This document shows, piece after piece, positions 50,170 to 58,548 of a stretch of DNA of 64,000 bases. The first letter of the stretch is position 1. Every line of letters starts with the position of its first letter. A program made the translations under genes and the position numbers. The notes beneath the pieces were generated by a model. It was not told where the DNA came from. It saw only the letters and a list, made by a program, of their open reading frames with translations, and made no database searches. The DNA comes from an uncultured Pedobacter sp. (GTDB lineage: Bacteria; Bacteroidota; Bacteroidia; Sphingobacteriales; Sphingobacteriaceae). The stretch covers positions 110,862 to 174,861 of the forward strand of contig NZ_CAJYOJ010000039.1 in the NCBI RefSeq assembly GCF_913776295.1, written 5' to 3'.

Positions 50170-50549
50170 AAACATTTTTAGCTCTAGGCGCTGTAGTCAT
50201 TTTTATGGCGTCTTTTTCAAAGGCTGATTTAGCGAAAGAGAAAGCTGTGCTTGCAACGGCGACAACAGCAAACCATGCCGCTTTTCAATCAAATCCAGGA
50301 GAAAAACTGATCAACAAGTCAGATTGTTTAGGCTGCCATAACAAAACCAACAAAATTATTGGCCCTGCATACGTAGACATCGCAAAAAAATATCCGGCAA
50401 CCGAAAAAAATATCAATATGCTCGCCGATAAGATTATTAAAGGTGGAACAGGTGTTTGGGGTAATATGCCAATGACTGCACATGCTACACTTAAAAAAGA
50501 CGATGCAAAATTAATGGTAAAGTATATTTTATCATTAAAGAAAAAATAA
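50163..50549 (+). CDS. Mono-heme cytochrome c, class I
   Basis: This 128-aa protein has a signal peptide (about 1-21) and a heme site CLGCH (55-59) with a likely Met ligand at 102 or 104 (WGNMPMTAH). It resembles small c551/c552-type cytochromes. Encoded in the middle of the keto-glycoside cluster, it is the obvious periplasmic electron acceptor for the GMC dehydrogenase. Its start codon overlaps a short upstream frame. Confidence 0.92.
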   Translation: MKKTFLALGAVVIFMASFSKADLAKEKAVLATATTANHAAFQSNPGEKLINKSDCLGCHNKTNKIIGPAYVDIAKKYPATEKNINMLADKIIKGGTGVWGNMPMTAHATLKKDDAKLMVKYILSLKKK

Positions 50550-50581
50550 TCGAATCCAGTTAGCAAATCGATTTACTACAT

Positions 50582-52039
50582 ATGAAAACAGAGCAAGAAA
50601 ATAAAAACACGAGTAACCGCCGTGATTTTATTAAAACTTCAGCAATCGCTGCCGCTGCCTTTATGATTGTTCCGCGCCATGTTTTGGGCGGAACAGGCTA
50701 TTTAGCACCGAGCGATCGCCTATTGGTTGCCGGCGTTGGGGTTGGCGGAAAAGGCCAAAGCGATTTGGATATGTTTTACAAAAGCGGAAAAGCAGATATC
50801 GCTTTTCTGTGTGATGTAGACGATCGTCGTGCAGCCAATAGCGTAAAAGCTTTTCCTAAGGCAAAATATTATAAAGATTGGCGCGAAATGTTAGATAAAG
50901 AACATAAAAACTTCGATGCTGTCTCTGTTTCTACTCCTGATCATAACCACGCTATCCAGGCTTTGGCCGCCATGCAGTTGGGCAAACATGTTTACGTTCA
51001 AAAGCCTCTAACACACGATATTTATGAAGCGCGGATACTAACCGCAGCGGCAAAAAAATATAAAGTGGTTACGCAAATGGGTAATCAAGGTGCATCAAAC
51101 GATGGTCCGCGCCAAATGAAGGAATGGTACGAAGCCGGTTTAATCGGCGATGTGCATACGGTATATGCCTGGACCAACCGTCCGGTATGGCCTCAGGGCA
51201 TTCCCTGGCCAAGCAAAAAAGCAGAAATCCCTAAAGAATTAGATTGGAATTTATGGTTGGGAACGGCTCCTGAAAAGGATTATGTGGATAAATTGGTTCC
51301 ATTTAACTGGCGTGGCTGGTGGGATTACGGGACCGGTGCTTTAGGCGATATGGGTTGCCACTTAATTGAAGCCCCTTTTAGTGTATTAAATTTAAAATAT
51401 GCCAAAGAAGTTCAGGCCAGTGTAGGTTCTGTTTACGTAGATGAATTTAAACGGGGTTATTTTCCTGAAAGTTGTCCGCCATCAAGCCATGTTACCTTAA
51501 AGTTCCCTAAAACAAATAAAACAAAAGGTGATGTGACTTTACACTGGATGGATGGCGGGATCCAGCCCGAACGTCCGGAAGAATTGGAAGCAAATGAAAC
51601 TTTTGGTGATGGTGGTAACGGTACGTTATTCATCGGAACAAAAGGTAAAATGATGGCTGAAACTTATAGTGCAAATCCTAAATTATTGCCTTTGAATAAA
51701 AACAAGGACATTAAAGTTGCACCAAAATATGCACGCGTACCAGATGGAGCAAACGGACATTATAAACAGTGGGTTGAAGCTGCAATTGCCGGCTATGGCA
51801 AACAGGAAGTGAGTTCGCCTTTTGAAATTGCAGGTCCGTTAACAGAAGCTTTATTGATGGCCAATCTAGCCATCAGAAGTTTCGATGTACAAAAAACGGT
51901 AAATGGTAAAACTACTTACCCAGGACGGTATATGAAAATGCTTTGGGACAACGATAATATGAAAGTTACCAACTTTGATGAAGCCAACCAGTTTGTAAAA
52001 CGCGAATATCGTAAAGGCTGGAACAATTTAACGCTTTAA
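50582..52039 (+). CDS. TAT-exported Gfo/Idh/MocA family oxidoreductase
   Basis: This 485-aa enzyme has a twin-arginine leader (NRRDFIKTSAIAAAAFMIV), an NAD(P) fold (LVAGVGVGGKGQSDL), the family lysine in HVYVQKPLTHD, and a C-terminal substrate domain (GDMGCHLIEAPFSVLNL). TAT export of a folded, cofactor-loaded NAD(P) enzyme fits proteins like glucose-fructose oxidoreductase that keep their cofactor tightly bound. It probably interconverts keto- and hydroxy-sugars in the periplasm (inference). It lies between cytochrome c and DUF1080. Confidence 0.9.
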   Translation: MKTEQENKNTSNRRDFIKTSAIAAAAFMIVPRHVLGGTGYLAPSDRLLVAGVGVGGKGQSDLDMFYKSGKADIAFLCDVDDRRAANSVKAFPKAKYYKDWREMLDKEHKNFDAVSVSTPDHNHAIQALAAMQLGKHVYVQKPLTHDIYEARILTAAAKKYKVVTQMGNQGASNDGPRQMKEWYEAGLIGDVHTVYAWTNRPVWPQGIPWPSKKAEIPKELDWNLWLGTAPEKDYVDKLVPFNWRGWWDYGTGALGDMGCHLIEAPFSVLNLKYAKEVQASVGSVYVDEFKRGYFPESCPPSSHVTLKFPKTNKTKGDVTLHWMDGGIQPERPEELEANETFGDGGNGTLFIGTKGKMMAETYSANPKLLPLNKNKDIKVAPKYARVPDGANGHYKQWVEAAIAGYGKQEVSSPFEIAGPLTEALLMANLAIRSFDVQKTVNGKTTYPGRYMKMLWDNDNMKVTNFDEANQFVKREYRKGWNNLTL

Positions 52040-52092
52040 ATAAAAACACTTACAAACCTGACCTAAAACTTATCAGGTTTAAATTCAAAAAA

Positions 52093-52773
52093 ATGAAAAA
52101 AATCTTTCTTTCTGCTTGCATCCTGCTAGCAGTTACGCAAATATCAAAAGCACAAAAAGGCTTTAAGCCACTTTTTGATGGTAAAACCACAACCGGTTGG
52201 CATACTTACAATAAAACTACTGTTGGTAGTGCCTGGCAGGTTCAGGATGGCACATTACACCTGGATTTGGCAAAAAAAGGTAAAGATGGTGGTGGCGATT
52301 TAGTTACCGATAAAGAGTATGGTGATTTCCACTTAAAATACGACTGGAAAGTGGCGCCAAAAGCCAATAGCGGCCTTATTTTTTATGTTCATGAAGAACC
52401 TAAATACCATGCTACTTATTCTACCGGTTTAGAAATGCAGGTGATCGATAATGATGGCCATCCTGATGGAAAAATCACTAAACACCGTGCCGGCGATCTT
52501 TACGATCTGGTAAAAAGTTCGTCAGAACCAGTTAAACCAGTTGGCGAATGGAACAAAGCAGAGATCATTAGCAAGAAAGGTAAATTAACCTTAATCTTAA
52601 ATGGTGTTGAAGTAGTAAAAACAACGCTCTGGGATGACAACTGGAAAAAAATTGTTGCAGGCAGCAAATTTGCCACATGGGAAAACTGGGGAACCTTTAA
52701 AACCGGTAAAATTGCCTTACAGGATCATGGAGATGAAGTTTGGTACAAAAACATCTCTATTAAAGAACTATAA
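52093..52773 (+). CDS. DUF1080 / 3-keto-disaccharide hydrolase family protein
   Basis: This 226-aa protein has a Sec signal peptide (about 1-20, SKAQ) and a concanavalin-like beta-sandwich of the DUF1080 family: FKPLFDGKTTTGWHTYN, WQVQDGTLHLD, FHLKYDWKVAPKANSGLIFY and EVWYKNISIKEL. Recent work links the family to cleavage of 3-keto-glycosides. Being secreted, it would act on periplasmic 3-keto-glycosides produced by the dehydrogenase upstream. Word repeats follow the gene. Confidence 0.9.
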   Translation: MKKIFLSACILLAVTQISKAQKGFKPLFDGKTTTGWHTYNKTTVGSAWQVQDGTLHLDLAKKGKDGGGDLVTDKEYGDFHLKYDWKVAPKANSGLIFYVHEEPKYHATYSTGLEMQVIDNDGHPDGKITKHRAGDLYDLVKSSSEPVKPVGEWNKAEIISKKGKLTLILNGVEVVKTTLWDDNWKKIVAGSKFATWENWGTFKTGKIALQDHGDEVWYKNISIKEL

Positions 52774-52945
52774 AAAGAGGTAAAAGGTGTAAGGTAGAAG
52801 GCTAAAGGCTATCTTTCGTCTGCTCTAACCATACATTCAAAACTTAAAATATAATGTGGCTGAAGGCGTCGGGTAAATGTTGAGGGTAATATCCTTCACT
52901 CTTAACCCTACGCCTTAAACCTTAAACCCAATAACCTTATTTAAA
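52774..52945. repeat. Word-repeat region (GGTGTAAGG / CCTTAAACC type)
   Basis: Left words GGTAAAAGG, GTGTAAGG, GTAGAAGG and GCTAAAGG are mirrored far to the right by CTTAACCC, TACGCCTTAAACC and TTAAACCCAATAACC. The middle part is unique. The element separates DUF1080 from the transporter gene. Confidence 0.5.
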
Positions 52946-52949
52946 CCAA

Positions 52950-54191
52950 ATGAATAGCACTACTCGCTTTAAACTTTCTGCCATGATGTTCCTCGAATTT
53001 TTTATCTGGGGCGCATGGTTTGTTTCTTTAGGAACATACCTAGGAACAACTCTTAAAGCTTCCGGAGCAGAAACCGGAGCTGTATTTTCAACCCAATGTT
53101 GGGGAGCAATTATTGCCCCTTTTATTGTTGGCTTAATTGCTGACAGGTATTTTAATGCTGAAAAAATTCTCGCAATTATACATTTAATCGGAGCAGTTTT
53201 GTTATATCAAGCATACAAGGCCCCAGATGTTAGTGTTTTATATCCTTATATTTTAGGATATATGATCTTATACATGCCAACATTAGCGTTAGTCAATTCA
53301 GTATCATTTAATCAAATGCAAGATCCTGAAAAAGAATTTGGCAAAATCAGAGTTTGGGGAACTATAGGATGGATTATAGCTGGAGTTTCGATCAGCTACA
53401 TTTTTTCATGGGATTCCGAAATAAGCATTCGAGCAGGTTTGTTAAGAAATACATTTTTAATGGCAAGCATAGCTTCTCTGATACTCGGGATCTTAAGCTT
53501 TACATTACCAAAAACACCCCCTAAAGTTGACAAAAGTGAGAAAATAAGAATCGGAGAACTTTTGGGATTTGACGCCTTAAAACTTTTAAAAGATAAAAAT
53601 TTTGCTGTATTTTTCATTTCAGCAATGTTAATTTGTATACCACTAGCATTTTATTACCAAGTTGCCCACCCTTATCTTGAAAATTCGGGTATTTCAAACC
53701 CAACAGTAAAGATGACGATTGGTCAGATTTCAGAAGCCCTGTTTCTGCTCCTAATACCTGTATTCTTTTCTAAATACGGATTTAAAAAAACAATTTTGGT
53801 TGGAATGATAGCATGGTCAGTAAGATATCTATTATTTGCATTTGGAAATGGCAATGAGCTTAGCTTTATGCTTTATATTGGCATTGCGCTCCATGGTATC
53901 TGTTACGATTTCTTTTTCGTTTCCGGCCAGATTTATACCAACTCAAAAGCGGGAGAAAAATTTAAAAGTTCAGCTCAAGGCTTAATTACATTAGCAACAT
54001 ATGGAGTTGGTATGTTAATAGGGTTTCAAATTGCAGGATTGATTTCAGATTCTTATTTATTAGCTGATGGAACAAAAGATTATAAAATGATCTGGATTAT
54101 ACCAGCAGGTATTGCAGCTGCTGTTTTCTTATTATTCGCCATGCTGTTCAATGATAAAACTAAATCTGAAATAGAAGCTAAAGCAATTTAA
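52950..54191 (+). CDS. Major facilitator superfamily transporter (NupG/nucleoside or sugar type)
   Basis: This 413-aa membrane protein has about 12 transmembrane segments and resembles nucleoside:H+ symporters and LacY-like permeases (MMFLEFFIWGAWFVSLGTYL at the start; GKIRVWGTIGWIIAG). In this cluster it would carry the product of periplasmic oxidation, a keto-sugar or sugar, into the cell. By eye its coding sequence is more AT-rich than its neighbours. It is 2 nt from the next gene, so translation may be coupled. Confidence 0.85.
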   Translation: MNSTTRFKLSAMMFLEFFIWGAWFVSLGTYLGTTLKASGAETGAVFSTQCWGAIIAPFIVGLIADRYFNAEKILAIIHLIGAVLLYQAYKAPDVSVLYPYILGYMILYMPTLALVNSVSFNQMQDPEKEFGKIRVWGTIGWIIAGVSISYIFSWDSEISIRAGLLRNTFLMASIASLILGILSFTLPKTPPKVDKSEKIRIGELLGFDALKLLKDKNFAVFFISAMLICIPLAFYYQVAHPYLENSGISNPTVKMTIGQISEALFLLLIPVFFSKYGFKKTILVGMIAWSVRYLLFAFGNGNELSFMLYIGIALHGICYDFFFVSGQIYTNSKAGEKFKSSAQGLITLATYGVGMLIGFQIAGLISDSYLLADGTKDYKMIWIIPAGIAAAVFLLFAMLFNDKTKSEIEAKAI

Positions 54192-54192
54192 C

Positions 54193-55083
54193 ATGGCCTC
54201 AAACGTAAATAGAAGAAATGCTTTAAAGAGCATCATAGCAGGAACTGCGGCTGTCGGTGTTTCTTCTGGCCTATCAGCACTAGCAATGGATAAACCAGAA
54301 TCAGATCAGCCGTTAAGGCTAAAAGGAAATATCAACCATGCGGTATGCCGCTGGTGTTTTAGCAGCTTTGATGTAGAAGCACTCTGCCTCGAAGCAAAAA
54401 AAATCGGGATCAAAGGCATTGATCTGGTAGGTCCTGGAGATTGGCCGACCTTAAAAAAACATGGCTTAGAATCCACCATGTGCAACGGAGCAGAGATTAA
54501 TCTGGTAGACGGTTTTAACGATGAAAAATTCCACGAAAAGTTAATTCAAAATTATACCAAAATGATTCCGCTTGTGGCCGAAGCCGGTTATAAAAATCTA
54601 ATCTGCTTTAGTGGGAACCGTCGTGGTAAGGATGATGAAACCGGTTGGAATAATTGCGTTAAAGGGTTAAAACAGTTGATGCCATTGGCCGAAAAGCACA
54701 ACGTGGTATTGGTAATGGAATTGCTTAACAGCAAAGTAAACCATAAAGATTACCAGTGCGACAGAACATCATGGGGTGCTGAACTTTGCAAACGTCTGGG
54801 ATCAGAAAATTTCAAATTGTTATATGATATTTACCATATGCAGATTGATGAGGGCGATGTGATCAGTAACATCAGGCAATACCACCAATACATTGCGCAT
54901 TACCACACCGCTGGTGTACCGGGCCGTAATGAAATAGACGATACACAGGAATTATATTACCCTGCCATTATGAAAGCCATTGCCGAAACCGGCTTTAAAG
55001 GTTACGTTGCACAAGAATTTATACCTAAACAAGCAGATAAAATAGCCTCATTGAAGAAGGCAGTAGCTATCTGCGATATTTAA
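54193..55083 (+). CDS. TAT-exported hydroxypyruvate-isomerase-like TIM-barrel protein
   Basis: This 296-aa protein has a twin-arginine leader (NRRNALKSIIAGTAAVGVSS), then a TIM barrel with metal ligands in VLVMELLNSKVNHKDYQCDR, KLLYDIYHMQIDEGDV, AHYHTAGVPGRNE and VAQEFIPKQ. The fold and motifs resemble hydroxypyruvate isomerase. Export makes a role in normal central metabolism unlikely. It fits isomerisation of a periplasmic keto-sugar (inference). It starts immediately after the transporter gene. Confidence 0.87.
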   Translation: MASNVNRRNALKSIIAGTAAVGVSSGLSALAMDKPESDQPLRLKGNINHAVCRWCFSSFDVEALCLEAKKIGIKGIDLVGPGDWPTLKKHGLESTMCNGAEINLVDGFNDEKFHEKLIQNYTKMIPLVAEAGYKNLICFSGNRRGKDDETGWNNCVKGLKQLMPLAEKHNVVLVMELLNSKVNHKDYQCDRTSWGAELCKRLGSENFKLLYDIYHMQIDEGDVISNIRQYHQYIAHYHTAGVPGRNEIDDTQELYYPAIMKAIAETGFKGYVAQEFIPKQADKIASLKKAVAICDI

Positions 55084-55091
55084 TCTACGTT

Positions 55092-55967
55092 ATGATATCA
55101 AGAAGAAATTTTCTAATCAACAGTAGCGTGGCTGCAGCAGCGGCGCTGCTCGTTCCGTCATCTGTTTTCGCAGCCGATACTAAAAGAGTTGTTGGACTGC
55201 AATTGTACTCTTTAAGGGATGAATTGCCTAAAGATGTAAAAGGAACAATTGCAAAAATTGCTAAAGCAGGTTTTAAGGAAGTAGAAACCTATGGATTTTC
55301 TATAAAAGATCAGTTCTGGGGTTTAACACCCAGAGAATTTAAAGCGCTGTTGGATGCTAATGGTTTAAAAGCACCAAGTGGCCATTATGGCTTAGGCACT
55401 TATTTAAGCGATGGTAATACCACCGAACTGAAAGCGGCAATTGCAGCAGCAAAAGTATTGAAAAGCGAATATGTAACCATTCCCTGGTTAGATACTGGCC
55501 TTAGAAAAAACGCTGAAGATTATAAAAAAATTGCAACCAGAATAAATGAAGCAGGAAAAATGTGCAAGGCAGCCGGTATCCGTTTAGCTTACCATAACCA
55601 TAATTTCGAATTTGATAAAGTTGGCAATACCACCGGTTACGAAATTTTGTTAAAAGGTACAGATAGAAAACTGGTTGATTTCGAACTTGATCTGTATTGG
55701 GTGGTACGTTCAGGAAACGATCCATTGAAGCTGTTTAAAGAAAATCCAGGCCGCTTTACCATGTGGCATGTTAAAGATATGGATAAAGCCAACCCGGCCT
55801 TAAATGCAGAAGTAGGCACTGGGTCTATAAATTTCAAACCTATTTTCGCCCAGGCGAAACTTTCGGGCATGAAACACTTCTTCGTGGAGCACGAAACCAA
55901 CTACAAACCAAACCCGATGGAATCTGTTGCGGCAAGCTGTGCTTATATTAAGAAAGAAATTATTTAA
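55092..55967 (+). CDS. TAT-exported TIM-barrel sugar isomerase/epimerase-like protein, copy 1
   Basis: This 291-aa protein has a twin-arginine leader (SRRNFLINSSVAAAAALLVP). The barrel carries QLYSLRDELPKDVKG, FKEVETYGFS, AYHNHNFEFD, FELDLYWVVRSGNDP, MWHVKDMDKA and FFVEHETNY, with conserved Glu, His, Asp and Glu metal ligands. It is a close paralogue of the next gene and shares long identical stretches. It probably acts on periplasmic keto-sugars. Confidence 0.87.
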   Translation: MISRRNFLINSSVAAAAALLVPSSVFAADTKRVVGLQLYSLRDELPKDVKGTIAKIAKAGFKEVETYGFSIKDQFWGLTPREFKALLDANGLKAPSGHYGLGTYLSDGNTTELKAAIAAAKVLKSEYVTIPWLDTGLRKNAEDYKKIATRINEAGKMCKAAGIRLAYHNHNFEFDKVGNTTGYEILLKGTDRKLVDFELDLYWVVRSGNDPLKLFKENPGRFTMWHVKDMDKANPALNAEVGTGSINFKPIFAQAKLSGMKHFFVEHETNYKPNPMESVAASCAYIKKEII

Positions 55968-55975
55968 TTGAAGAG

Positions 55976-56845
55976 ATGAATTCAAGAAGGACATTCCTAA
56001 AGCAGGCAGGACTAGCGGCCGGAGCAGCACTACTAATCCCCTCTTTTGCTTTTGATAGGGCAAGTAAAAATGTTGGATTACAACTCTATACCTTGCGCAA
56101 TGAAATACCAAAAGACGTAAAAGGCGTTATCGAAAAAGTGGCGCAAGCCGGATACAAAGAAGTGGAAACCTATGGCTTTTCTAACGGAAAGTTCTGGGGC
56201 TTAACACCTAAAGAGTTCAAGGCTTTATTAAATGCCAACGGTTTAAAAGCGCCAAGTGGCCATTACGGAATGGATGAATTCTCTAAAACCGGAAAAACTG
56301 ATAAGTTAAAAGCCGATATCGAATCTTCAGCAGCTATCGGCGGTAAATATTTTACCATTGCTGGCGCCCATGTTGATATGAGCAAAGGTATAGATGGCTT
56401 TAAGAAAACTGCCGATGATTTTAATAAAGTGGCCGAAATTGCCAGAGCATCGGGCTTAAAGTTTGCTTACCACAACCATGATTTCGAATTTAAGAAATTG
56501 GGCGACACCACCGGTTATGATGTTTATTTAAGCGAAACCGATAAAAACCTGGTCAACTTTGAGATGGATTTATACTGGGTGGTACGTTCAGGTAACGATC
56601 CATTGGCTTTATTTAAAAAATATCCTGGCCGTTTCCCAATGTGGCATGTAAAAGATATGGATAAAGCCAAACCCGAATGGAACACTGAGGTGGGTAAAGG
56701 ATCAATTGATTTTAAAACCATTTTTGCCGAGGCAAAACTTTCGGGTATGCAGCATTTCTTTGTAGAGCACGAAACCAATTATCAGCCAGATCCGATGGGT
56801 TCGATCAAAACCAGCTGCGATTACATCAAAGCTAATTTAATTTAA
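55976..56845 (+). CDS. TAT-exported TIM-barrel sugar isomerase/epimerase-like protein, copy 2
   Basis: This 289-aa tandem paralogue of the preceding gene has a twin-arginine leader (SRRTFLKQAGLAAGAALLIP) and the same metal-binding motifs (VETYGFSN, AYHNHDFEFK, FEMDLYWVVRSGNDP, MWHVKDMDKA, FFVEHETNY). The two differ mostly around the central 90-150 region, which could change substrate. It is the last gene of the cluster and is followed by a terminator. Confidence 0.87.
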   Translation: MNSRRTFLKQAGLAAGAALLIPSFAFDRASKNVGLQLYTLRNEIPKDVKGVIEKVAQAGYKEVETYGFSNGKFWGLTPKEFKALLNANGLKAPSGHYGMDEFSKTGKTDKLKADIESSAAIGGKYFTIAGAHVDMSKGIDGFKKTADDFNKVAEIARASGLKFAYHNHDFEFKKLGDTTGYDVYLSETDKNLVNFEMDLYWVVRSGNDPLALFKKYPGRFPMWHVKDMDKAKPEWNTEVGKGSIDFKTIFAEAKLSGMQHFFVEHETNYQPDPMGSIKTSCDYIKANLI

Positions 56846-56853
56846 GCTTATCC

Positions 56854-56890
56854 AAACCCCGCAGATTTTAAAAAATCTGTGGGTTTATAA
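56854..56890 (+). terminator. Terminator at the end of the keto-glycoside cluster
   Basis: AAACCC and CAGATTTT (56854-56869) pair with AAAATCTG and GGGTTT (56872-56886) around a small internal loop, ending in T-rich sequence. Confidence 0.75.
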
Positions 56891-57300
56891 AAAACGATTC
56901 TGGCTATAAACGGCATATTGCAAACTGATATGGGCGTTTCCCAATTCCGATGAAAAATCGGGAAAGGGTCGGGCTTTGCAGGGCTCCGCTTCGCTACGGT
57001 ATCGATGAAAATATCGGTACTGAACCTTTCCAATCCCTAACGCAGAATCTTTCACTAAAAATCTCCTCAATTTTAGAAGGGAGATGACTTAGGTTAATTA
57101 CCCCCCCGCCTGCAACGGGCACGTGATAGAATGGCAATACTTTTTAAATTGCGGGCTCCATAAATTTGCTACCTGTACCCGATGAAACAGACGCTTCGTA
57201 CTTCAGCATAACAGTTGTTGTTTAAAACGATTATAGTGATAGCAGGACTGCCGTGACCGATACGCACTAAAACCTGCTTTCCAAAATAAAAACATCCAAG
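56891..57300. repeat. Gene-free dispersed-repeat region
   Basis: Together with its flanks this leaves about 650 nt without a gene before asd. Hairpins of the ATTCCGATgaaaaATCGGGA and ATCGATgaaaATATCGG type occur (56944-57016), and CAGGGCTCCGCTTCGCTACG (56979-) resembles the repeat at 19868. GATAGCAGGACTGC ... CTGCTTTCCAAAA (57238-57285) matches 43099-43147. Confidence 0.55.
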
Positions 57301-57504
57301 TTGACTTGCAAAGTTATGCCGTTTCCCATCCTCAAGAAACTTCTCAAGTCTCCGCCTATACCTTAATCTTAACGATATTTTCTATCGAAAACCAAAAATT
57401 TTAAATATAAAAAGCAAATTTAATTGGCAACAATAGGGATATCAGCTTATTTTTTAGCATATTTGAGCTCATATCAAATAATTAATAATATAAAGAAATT
57501 TAAA

Positions 57505-58494
57505 ATGAAAGTAGCAGTAGTGGGTGCCACCGGGTTGGTTGGCACTGTCATGTTAAAAGTATTGGAGGAAAGAAATTTCCCTTTAACAGAGTTAATTCCC
57601 GTAGCATCAGAAAAGAGTGTTGGTAAGGAAATTACTTTTAAGGGTAAGAAGTTCCCAATTGTTAGCATGGATACTGCAATCAGCATGAAACCGGATATCG
57701 CCTTGTTTTCAGCAGGTGGAAATACTTCATTAGAGCATGCACCCCGTTTTAAAGAAGCCGGAACAACTGTTATTGATAATTCTTCTGCCTGGAGAATGGA
57801 CCCTGCAATTAAATTAATTGTACCAGAAGTTAATGCACACGAACTTTCTATTGATAACAAGATCATTGCTAACCCGAACTGTTCTACCATTCAAATGGTG
57901 GTGGTTTTAAAACCTTTACACGATAAATACAAAATTAAACGTGTAATCGTTTCTACTTACCAATCGGTTACCGGCACTGGGGTTAAAGCAGTTGAGCAGT
58001 TGATGAACGAGCGCAAAGGCATTGATGGTCCTAAAGCTTATCCTTATGAAATCGACCTGAATGTACTTCCACACATTGATGTTTTCACCGATAACGGATA
58101 TACCAAAGAAGAAATGAAAATGGTGAAGGAAACGAACAAAATCATGAGCGATAACAACATTAAAGTTACCGCTACAACGGTTCGTATTCCGGTTATGGGC
58201 GGTCACTCAGAATCGGTTAATATTGAGTTCGAGAACGATTTCGATCTAGCCGAAGTGCGTAGTATTTTAGAAAAAGCGCCGGGCGTAATTGTGGTGGATG
58301 ATGTTGCTAACCTGAAATATCCGATGCCAAAAGATGCGCATGAGAAAGACGAAGTGTTTGTAGGCCGTATCCGTAGAGATGAATCGGCACCAAAAGCATT
58401 AAACCTTTGGATTGTTGCCGATAATTTGCGTAAAGGTGCGGCAACCAATGCCGTTCAAATTGCCGAATATCTGGTTCAGAAAGAACTGGTTTAA
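57505..58494 (+). CDS. asd: Aspartate-semialdehyde dehydrogenase
   Basis: This 329-aa enzyme has an N-terminal NADP fold (KVAVVGATGLVGTVMLKVLEE), active-site Cys126 in ANPNCSTIQMVV and a conserved RIPVMGGHSESVNIEF segment with a catalytic His. It reduces aspartyl phosphate to aspartate semialdehyde, the branch point to lysine/diaminopimelate, threonine and methionine. I chose the ATG at 57505; the upstream in-frame part (from 57424) lacks homology. A terminator follows. Confidence 0.96.
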   Translation: MKVAVVGATGLVGTVMLKVLEERNFPLTELIPVASEKSVGKEITFKGKKFPIVSMDTAISMKPDIALFSAGGNTSLEHAPRFKEAGTTVIDNSSAWRMDPAIKLIVPEVNAHELSIDNKIIANPNCSTIQMVVVLKPLHDKYKIKRVIVSTYQSVTGTGVKAVEQLMNERKGIDGPKAYPYEIDLNVLPHIDVFTDNGYTKEEMKMVKETNKIMSDNNIKVTATTVRIPVMGGHSESVNIEFENDFDLAEVRSILEKAPGVIVVDDVANLKYPMPKDAHEKDEVFVGRIRRDESAPKALNLWIVADNLRKGAATNAVQIAEYLVQKELV

Positions 58495-58508
58495 CTCATA
58501 AATTAAAT

Positions 58509-58536
58509 AAAAGCCTCGATTTATCGGGGCTTTTTT
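58509..58536 (+). terminator. Intrinsic terminator after asd
   Basis: AAAAGCCTCGAT (58509-58520) pairs with ATCGGGGCTTTT (58523-58534) with one mismatch and runs into a T-tract. Confidence 0.9.
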
Positions 58537-58548
58537 ATGCGCTCTATT

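Noticed and set aside
57474..57890. 138-codon open frame on the minus strand over asd
   Set aside because: It is antisense to the asd catalytic region and has no independent support.
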